From NCBI GenBank assembly GCA_047495785.1, contig JBLDXI010000015.1:2480001-2544000 (forward strand): DNA of 64,000 nt, in the 5' to 3' direction. Source of the DNA: Lepidodermella squamata (taxonomy: Eukaryota > Gastrotricha). The position numbers and the translations under genes are program-made. Shown here one piece after another: positions 56,753 to 64,000 of the stretch (within the stretch, counting starts at the first letter, position 1; each line of letters starts with the position of its first letter). Under the pieces are notes generated by a model. The model saw only the letters and a program-made list of their open reading frames with translations. It did no database searches and had not been told where the DNA came from.

Positions 56753-58251
56753 TCATCCAGTAATTAAGGTTAAATCTGCTAGGTCTTTATCTCGAGTCCA
56801 GTTCAACCTCGCCACCATAATTGGGTTCCAAGCATGTGGACATTTCTCATTTAAACGCAAGCGTTCAATGTGCGAAGGCAACGCAAATGGCCGCTTCGAT
56901 AGATCATCGAATTCAAACAAAAATTCATAGCTATTCACCTCGCTCCACCTCGAGTAGTTCGCGCAGAATTCGGGCCTTAGTTCGGAATCAGTCAACCCGT
57001 AGCAGCAGCCTTTTCTCAGAGCGTGGACTAAAATTCCATTTGGTACTTGGCCGGGTACAAAATATGTCCAGTGTATCGATAAATGAGGTCGTAGTCTCGA
57101 TATCGTTTCATTGCTGATTCCAGCTTCTGATAAATTTGCCACCTGGCCGTAAGGCGCTGGGCCCGGCCAATTGAGCTCGACCTCGTTGACAATCCAGTAG
57201 TAGTCATCGCGAAAGTGCCACCAAAGTACGGTAAACATCATGTTGTACTCGGAGTAGAGGCCGTTCCGGCTGAATGCAGCGAATGCTTCGTCGAAAGTTT
57301 TTGTATTTCGCTTCACTCGGATGATTTCGCGGACGAATTTTAAGTGTGCAACCTTGACGATGACAGGGAAGAAGCACATGCAATTGAAGACTTCTGAAAT
57401 GAAATACGTTATGAATTATACCTATAAGTAATATAAGTTGTACTAATTTGAGTTCCCAAGTTAAAAAACGTTAGAGAACGTTGGCATCTGTGGAGAATCG
57501 AACCCGCCGAAGTCAAATTATTTTTGGAAACTATGAACCTTAAACCTATAAATAATATATTATTCTCCGAATCTAAGTCATATCTGATATCAATACCTTT
57601 GAGTCCTGTATAAGCGTAAGTGTTGCCTGGGACTCGGTGCCAATTACCCTGCCAGCCTTCTCTCGGTCGTCCATACAACGGCCTCAGTACAGGTTTGCCA
57701 TCGATGAAAAGATCCCGGCCTGTAATCCTAGTAACAAACGCCGTATCTGTATCGACAAATCCAACATAAGTCGTATTGGTCCAGCTATCAGCCCACATTT
57801 TCAACCATTGGGACTTGTCCCAACCCGAGCAAGGAAACACGCGTTGAGTTAGGACTGTCCTAACTTGGATTCCATCGAAAGAAGCCCTGGCTCGTTTTTC
57901 AACCCGATCAGCGAATTGGCGGACATTAGGATCTTCGATATCGGTGACAATTGATACTTTTAGTTCCTGATTTGTAGGCCAGAACATGGCTAGAGTTGGA
58001 ATAAACTAGGTTGACGTCTCAATTTCGCCAACTTCATTCGAAGGCGTAGTCAACATCAACTCCATATCTGGCCACTTTTCATTGCAAGAATCATCATTGC
58101 CATGAGGAGTTGAGTTAGCGACAATGAAATCAATGAGGTACGGCGAATGGTTATTGCCCCATATTATAAGATTAAGCATGGCGAACAGAAAAATTGAGCT
58201 GAAAACTGCAAAGTATGGCTTTTGTCGTTTGAAAAAATCACGTAGGTGCAT
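56753..58251 (-). pseudogene. Glycosyltransferase copy 3 with one premature stop
   Basis: Same two-exon plan and lengths as copy 2 (exons 58251-57597, 655 bp, and 57393-56753, 641 bp; intron shortened to 203 bp). The sequence is intact except that codon 82, the tryptophan of the STWFIPT motif in copy 2, reads TAG. Everything after it stays in frame: VGFVDTDTAFVTRI, GRPREGW, NCMCFFPVIVK, YSEYNMMFTVLWWHF. No other lesion is visible, so this is either a very young nonsense allele, a sequencing error, or a gene that restarts at a later ATG (MFWPTNQE, 57987), which would remove the membrane anchor. Otherwise as copy 2. Confidence 0.7.
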
Positions 58252-58812
58252 CTTTTGTTAATTTAATATTGTTTGCTATCGCAATGATTTTACGCTCTGA
58301 GTTACATAAGGCGATTTTTACTGGGATGAATAATAAATAATCGTTTTTTCCAATATCCAACGCATGATTATGTTCATTAAACAGCAGCACCTCCAAAAAT
58401 TGTCGTGGTATTGATTTTCATTTTATTGAAGATACATTCAAACTCGATAGTTTCTCTATATCTGGCTGTTTAGCTTGGAGCCCATGAAACATTATAAACA
58501 ATTTGTCATTGGAGATTGTCTTACTTTGGGACATTTTGAGTGAAGTGACCTAATAATAATCAAGCAATTATGGCGAAGCAGGGAGAATAATCTCCATACA
58601 TTTTCTGGACGGCAAGGTGATGCCAGCCGCCGCCAGCCAGCCGCAATAATTATAGGGGGCTTCATAAACTTCCAGGTTTAACATAAAAAAAGCTTAATTA
58701 CTGACATCCCGTCAAAAACAAGAAACCCACCTTGATATGAATTTTGAAAATAATTAATCAATTATTTTTTAATTTTCCAACATAGCAAAAATAGCATTAG
58801 GCATGGTAAAGT
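58252..58812. other. Spacer between glycosyltransferase copy 3 and GT15 copy 3
   Basis: The 561 bp hold the 5' flank of glycosyltransferase copy 3, similar at its start to the flank of copy 2, and the 3' flank of the GT15 gene. Nothing else seen. Confidence 0.5.
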
Positions 58813-59847
58813 TTATTCATTCTTGCAAATTGACATACAAGTCTGATGGCAGTAGGCGAAATCACAGAATCCTTTCACATCTTTCCGCTTGTCAAAGAAC
58901 AATGCGACTGTTAAGTACCTCAACGGAGCATCGCCCCACCGTCGCTCGTAGATATTCATCGATTTGACAACTTGCCTCGTAAATTCCGCAACGCCAGCGT
59001 GATCGCGAAATGACGGCACGTGCACAATTTCAAAATTGTTGTAGTACATTGGCAGGAAGTAAACATCTCGCATTTTGTCACCAACCGGTGGGAACATCGG
59101 CAGTTGATTTTTGTAAATTTTCCCCTGATATCCATTAACGAAATTCTCGATAAAATCAATCAGTCCTATTGTGAAGTTGCAATTATCGGCAGCTTCGAGT
59201 CGAAATGCGTATTTAAAATCGCTGTCGGACATGACCTTGAAAAAGTCGTAGTTAATAGATGATTTTATGTAAGATTCCGAGTCTAGGCGAAGGTAATACC
59301 GCACGTTCCGCATGACTGGCTCGTGGAAGATTTGCGAGAACCAAAAGCTGATCATATTTTGATAGCCTGGGAATCGCTCTTGAGCCGTGAAATTTTTCAA
59401 TCGACCCGAGTCGAGTTTTTGTTGAAATTCAGCTGGAACTCGGAGAGTTATTTGGCAAAACTCTAGAAGGCTATAATCATTGATTTCCAGTTCATTGCGA
59501 TGGGATAATAATTTCACAGCGTGCCAAGGTTTAACGGAATTTTCGTGAAAAATCAGCACCGAATTCCTATATCGGCGATTGAAATTTTTGAATACCAGTC
59601 CAATCGATTCGGCAAGGTCCTCTAAATCGTTTTCCGAGGTAAGGTAGACGATAATATCTCGTAACTGGCCGGTTTTTCCTGATGAGCCGTCGTGAACTTT
59701 GATAAGGAATGAGCAGATCGTCACAACTTTGAGCCATGGAATTACGACGAATATTAGAAGAACAATTCCAAAGGGTAGGATTAAAAGAACTTTTCGTTGA
59801 CGATACAACCATTTGCGCATAAAAAATGTGAAGAAATTGAATGGCAT
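58813..59847 (-). CDS. GT15 (KRE2/MNT1-type) alpha-mannosyltransferase-like, copy 3
   Basis: Third GT15 member, 344 residues, again intronless and about 53 kb from the tandem pair. Membrane anchor at about residues 18-40 (VLLILPFGIVLLIFVVI). Core blocks: GYQNMISFWFSQIFHEPVMR, YYLRLDSES, SSINYDFFKVM, MYYNNFEIVHVPSFR and YERRWGDAPLRYLTVALFF. The acidic motif reads DSE rather than DSD (copies 1 and 2) or EPD (fungal enzymes). More divergent than copies 1 and 2 are from each other, so it is an older duplicate. Likely Golgi; substrate not known. Confidence 0.83.
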   Translation of the reverse strand: MPFNFFTFFMRKWLYRQRKVLLILPFGIVLLIFVVIPWLKVVTICSFLIKVHDGSSGKTGQLRDIIVYLTSENDLEDLAESIGLVFKNFNRRYRNSVLIFHENSVKPWHAVKLLSHRNELEINDYSLLEFCQITLRVPAEFQQKLDSGRLKNFTAQERFPGYQNMISFWFSQIFHEPVMRNVRYYLRLDSESYIKSSINYDFFKVMSDSDFKYAFRLEAADNCNFTIGLIDFIENFVNGYQGKIYKNQLPMFPPVGDKMRDVYFLPMYYNNFEIVHVPSFRDHAGVAEFTRQVVKSMNIYERRWGDAPLRYLTVALFFDKRKDVKGFCDFAYCHQTCMSICKNE

Positions 59848-61081
59848 CCTCTTAATAAGGAAATGCTGCTGCTCATGGCATTATAACTTGAATACCTAGT
59901 CTCAGGTTGGTAGTAACAGTCAACTATGATGTATTTAACGTGTATTTTCGCTTCATCAATAGCACGGCACTGCATACATAGTATAGACATTGTTGCTATT
60001 TCCTTAGCGTTACAACTCAATAATTAGTTTAGTGGGGAAAACGCGTATAATTAAAAGTCTAATAATTTTTTTGATAATAATCATTAAAGATTGGAAAGTA
60101 ACAAAAACATAGCTCTCGTGCTGACCTTGACGGTGAGTAATTGCGGTCAAGGTAAGATCGGTAACATTGAAGATAATTAAATTTCCAGGATTAAATGTTA
60201 GGAACTTGGAATTTTTCGCATACAATACCCTTTCGCTTCAAGGTGATTAAAGAAATACAGTAGAAGCTGTACAATCCGGACACCATCGGTCGCGGAAAAT
60301 TTGTCCGCATTAGCGCGCTGTCCGCATTGGGCGATCCTCTATATTCCGAGGCTCCCCTTGAAACGGCCTCAGCGGACAGGATTAGGCCCCCTTTTACGCG
60401 CAGGTGCTGTTTGTTTTCTAATTAGCGCGCTTTTTAATTAGATTTTAGTAGTTTTTATACATAATTTGCAACTTGAGGCTAAGTAAGCGAAGATTTGAGA
60501 CAATATCCATAACCCACTCGGAGACATGGAGTTGAGGGGTGTCCGCGGTGTCCGCATTAAAGAGCCTAAAATACCCATATGGATAGTGCGACTGTAGCTA
60601 GAAAACTGGCCGTATTACCACGAGTCCGCATTAAGAAGCTGTCCGCCTTAAAGAGCGCGATGTCCGCATGTTATAACATAAACTCTGTCCGTCGCCCTAA
60701 AATCGTCCAGACTAGCCCGCTGTCCGCATTGCTGGGGTTCGGATTATACAGCTTCTACTGTAATTGATTTCCAAAAAAAGCTCAGTGTTACCTATCGTTT
60801 CCGTGACTCCCTAATATGTACCTTCCATTGATCGATTTGTTTAATGATTTTTCAACTGAAGCTAATTATAATACCTTCAAACATGTATTTTCCCATCATC
60901 CTTTCATTTTACCAATGAAATGCTCTCAGCTTGCTTTACGGTGCCTTTATAGATGTTTCGAAAACCTTTCAAATATTTATTCCATCAAAAATTAAAAAAA
61001 ACATAAGGCAATGCAGTTAGGAATCACCGGAGCGAGCGGTATCGTGTCTACCAGATAATTCCATAGATATAATTGAACCTT
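59848..61081. other. Spacer with a pogo-like MITE
   Basis: Apart from the element at 60258-60760 nothing is recognised. It contains the 5' flank of GT15 copy 3 and the 3' flank of the divergent channel gene. Confidence 0.5.
60258..60760. mobile_element. Pogo/Tigger-type MITE with TA target duplication
   Basis: Ends CAGTAGAAGCTGTACAATCC and, inverted, GGATTATACAGCTTCTACTG, flanked on both sides by TA. The interior repeats GTCCGCATT many times. These ends and the TA duplication are typical of pogo-family elements. It is non-autonomous. Confidence 0.85.
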
Positions 61082-63775
61082 TCATTTATAACCAAATAAA
61101 TTATTAGAATTGGGTAGAACAATAAACAGAAATATCGGCGTGAATGAGGCAGACATGAGTGAAATGATGAACAAGTATCGATCGATGACACTGAAAAAGG
61201 CCAACCAGACCTCACGGCCGAGTTTAGCCAAGTGTCGATCGCTCAATTCTTCAGACACCCGCTGCAATTTGGCGACGTCATTGCGCAGAGCGGTCAACTG
61301 GCGCAGCATTCGAACGGCATTTGTTGGCGTTCGGTTTTGAGGTGGAGGCTTACTTGGAACTATGGGCGGTAATGGAGGGCGGTAAAATCCCGGTTCGGCC
61401 ACTGTTCGACGACGGCCTTTGTTTGGGTTCGGGATGTTCGAAAAATCGCCGATAGTAAACGTGGCTTTATGGCCGCTTTGATCGATCGATAAATTGCTCT
61501 CATAGCCACTATAAAAAATTCAAAGGTTTAAATTTTCAAAAAAATTCAATTATTCAATAAATTTTTGAAATTCACAATTAAATTTGTTAAATTTTGATTT
61601 TGTACCTAATTACTTCCGAAATTAAATTTTAAATTTTGAATTTTGAATTTGGAAAATTTTAAATTTTAAATTTTGAATTTTAAATTTTGAATTTTGAATT
61701 TTAAATTTTTTAAATTTTCGAATTTCTAAAAATTCTGATTGTTGAGTTTTCAAGATTTTGTCCTAGATTGCCGACATACCCATTGTGGTATTGCACGAGA
61801 AATGCGGACTTGGATTGCGGAACCACGTGTTGACTGGAGCGTTTCCGCTTCGGTACACTGAAATCGCTCTCGTTGTTACTCGCGGCCACCGCTTCGTCAT
61901 TATCCATGTCTTCCTCCTTTAAATGACTCAACGACTTCCGACTCAGTCTCAACAGCCGGCTGCGGATGCGCTCGTCTTCATCCGCTATATCCTCCTTAAT
62001 AGTATCTATAACCGACTGCTTCCGGGCTGATTCGCTCTCGCAAAGTTTTTCACAAAAATCACTGCACGCTGTGTTGTACAACTCGACAGGGAAGCATGCG
62101 ATCCGGCCTAAAATATCGACAAAAATCGTCCAGGCCACGGAATTCGGAACGGATTTCGACGTTTTCGCGAAAAAATGACGCGCGAAAAACGTCTCTGCAA
62201 TAAAAATCGCAATCGATATCATAACAATATCGATATGGCACGCCAAAATTGAAAATTGTTGAGACGACCTCGGTAATTCGTCCCGAATTGAAAAATTCAA
62301 AATTGAAATTGCAATCAAATTAGCGGCGGAGAAAAATAATCGATTCGATGAATCATCAACCGGTAGAAAGTGCGCGAGAACTTGCAGGGTGGCTACAATT
62401 AAAACCGGCCCTATCATCGTAGTGACGAAATAAAACGATTTTCGCTGCAGTGATAACGTGAAATCAACCCTTGAAAAATTGAAGTAAACATCGCCGTAGG
62501 TGATTATCGAAGTTTTAGCCGCTGTTTTAGCCACTTGCCACAAGTTGTTTGTAGCGAAATGAGCCGAACTCAACGTAATCGATTTGCCGGTTGCGTTTAA
62601 AAAATTAACTGGGTAGGACCAGCTTTCTAATCGGACGACGCACGTTTGATTATCGAATGGGAAGTAAGTGATGTCGAAATCGCATCGGGTAGCGAATTTC
62701 CCAGCTGGTACCCATAAAACATTCCCGGTATAATCGACAACGGCAGCAAAGCGCTGGTTTCGAGTGATTGAAAACAGCTCAGGCGTGTTGATTAGGCCTA
62801 AATCGGGTGTCCATATGTGTTCACTGGGTAGAACTATCCATTGAATGCCGCCAAACTGGCTTGGGCTCCATGACAAACGATCGTCGAGCCAGCCCTGAAT
62901 TTATAACATTTTAGAATATTTTTTTTCAAATTTTTCAAATTTTTAATTTTCAATAATGTCAAAGGGCTACTTTCGAATAATCTGGCGGTTTTTATACCAA
63001 AATAAAATTCAGAAAACTCCCTATCGATTGAACATGGGATGTTGGGCGAAAAAACAAACTGGAAAATAATTTAAGAGTACTCTCTTAAATTCTGTGTGCG
63101 TGAGGAGTTCCAGCACACAACCGGCTCACAGCTTGGTGTGCGCATGATATTTTTTTGGCATTTATTTCTTCATGCGATTGAGACCCTATATTCAATCGAT
63201 AGCCTATTGCCCGAGCTCTATTTTGGTATAAAAACCGCCACAACATTCGACAGTTTCCCTTTGACATCATAGCGTGCCAAACTTTGGACTTCGCGCACAC
63301 TTTTCCTCCCACTTTTTAGGGTGTCTAAAAATGAGCAAAATTAACCAGTTTGAAATAAGCGGTGATGGTCATTTCCTGGTCGCTTTCGGAGACACTATTG
63401 ATTTTTAAGATAACCATCTCGATACTGACGCGGACTGAATCGTCATCCCCGCCGCATGGTCGAGCCTCCTTAACATACCTCCTGCCATACAAAATATTTC
63501 TAAATAACTCAGCTTCCCAGTCATCTATGAAAATAGTTTTTTGATTGGCTTTATTTTATTTTATTTTCGAAAGATTTACGTCTCGACATTTGTTGAACTT
63601 CGGGCGGTGGCGTTGCGAATCGTTCATTGCCGGTTGTAGTCGACGATTTTAGCGTTGTGGTAGTTTTCAGGTAGTTATTGAAACGGGTTATCTGCTCAAC
63701 TCCCGGGGGTCGGTTCGTTTTTTGACCCCAGGCACCGATAACAGCAAAAAATATCAGGTTACAAAAGTGTTGCAT
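61082..63775 (-). CDS. Divergent Cys-loop ligand-gated ion channel subunit C
   Basis: Complete pentameric channel subunit in four exons: 63775-63580, 63524-63346, 62894-61780 and 61508-61082 (phases 1, 0, 2), 638 residues. Signal peptide MQHFCNLIFFAVIGAWG, then a threonine-rich stretch. The extracellular domain has YFKL|GWLDDRLSWSP, GGIQWIVLP, IWTPDLGL and the Cys-loop C-DFDITYFPFDNQT-C with 13 intervening residues. M1-M3 follow in exon 3. The region before M2 reads LPVDDSSNRL and after it DELPRSSQ, unlike either classical cation or anion signatures, so selectivity is open. A long charged M3-M4 loop (about 235 residues) ends in exon 4 with EVWLAFFSVIDRYLFIISLM, the M4 helix. Without exon 4 the frame stops 23 codons into the intron and lacks M4. 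Intron 2 contains a MITE. Confidence 0.82.
62957..63266. mobile_element. MITE (copy 3 of TGTCAAAGG family) in a channel intron
   Basis: The left end begins TGTCAAAGGGCTACTTTCG and continues to GGTTTTTATACCAAAAT; the right end is the inverted form ending TTTCCCTTTGACA. About 47 bp of inverted repeat, 310 bp in all, within intron 2 of channel C. Confidence 0.75.
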
Positions 63776-64000
63776 AGTTTTTATTTCATTTACGCCAGAC
63801 TGCCAAAAATAGAGAAAAAACTAGATTATTATTAGTTTTACCAGCATTGTACCGGAAAAGTGGTGACTTGTAGGGACCGGAAAGCGCTCCGCAGTCTTGT
63901 CTTTGTTCGCCAGCTATTCACTCGGGGCCAAAGTGCAGTAAATCACGCAGGGTCCTCGCGGATGACCGGAACCGCAATGACAGAACTGTCATTACGACAG

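Noticed and set aside
1-64000. CRISPR arrays, bacterial operons, rRNA genes
   Set aside because: Looked for and not seen; the sequence is eukaryotic with spliceosomal introns throughout.

Overview
The window is nuclear DNA of a small-genome animal. Genes are multi-exon. Most introns are about 50-60 bp with GT donors and TTTTCAG or TTTTTAG acceptors, and intergenic DNA is AT-rich with many short inverted-repeat elements. Gene content is metazoan: a GABA-B-type receptor, Cys-loop ligand-gated channels, receptor tyrosine kinases, protein kinase D relatives, NPC2/ML lipid-binding proteins and a 1-Cys peroxiredoxin. Intron size and acceptor style resemble nematodes. Other compact-intron invertebrates are not excluded, and I cannot name the species.

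Layout. 1-2596 (+): the 3' part of a GABA-B-like class C GPCR. 2678-6068 (-): two intronless GT15 (KRE2/MNT1-type) mannosyltransferase-like genes. 8812-9711 (-): a coiled-coil protein. 11108-12476 (-): two tandem ML/NPC2-like secreted proteins. 12602-24070 (+): two tandem receptor tyrosine kinases with tandem CUB ectodomains, separated by only 87 bp; the first carries a 5.2-kb intron holding a dead LINE and a fold-back element. 24410-40271 (-): an array of four short protein kinase D-like genes (PH plus kinase, no C1 domains). The third is a pseudogene, and an 863-bp block is nearly identical between the third and fourth. Between them lie a two-exon secreted peptide gene (36102-36368) and several transposon remnants. 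40789-58251: two duplicated nAChR-like channel genes and three copies of an unfamiliar type II membrane glycosyltransferase, one with a premature stop. A PRDX6-type peroxiredoxin (45769-48383) sits among them. 58813-59847 (-): a third GT15 gene. 61082-63775 (-): a divergent, complete Cys-loop receptor.

Most genes encode membrane or secreted signalling and glycosylation proteins, and most belong to local tandem families. The window therefore looks like an expanding, rapidly turning-over chemosensory/secretory gene neighbourhood rather than a pathway cluster. Exon boundaries were worked out by hand from splice signals, phase agreement and conserved motifs, and every joined gene listed keeps one continuous frame unless stated otherwise.
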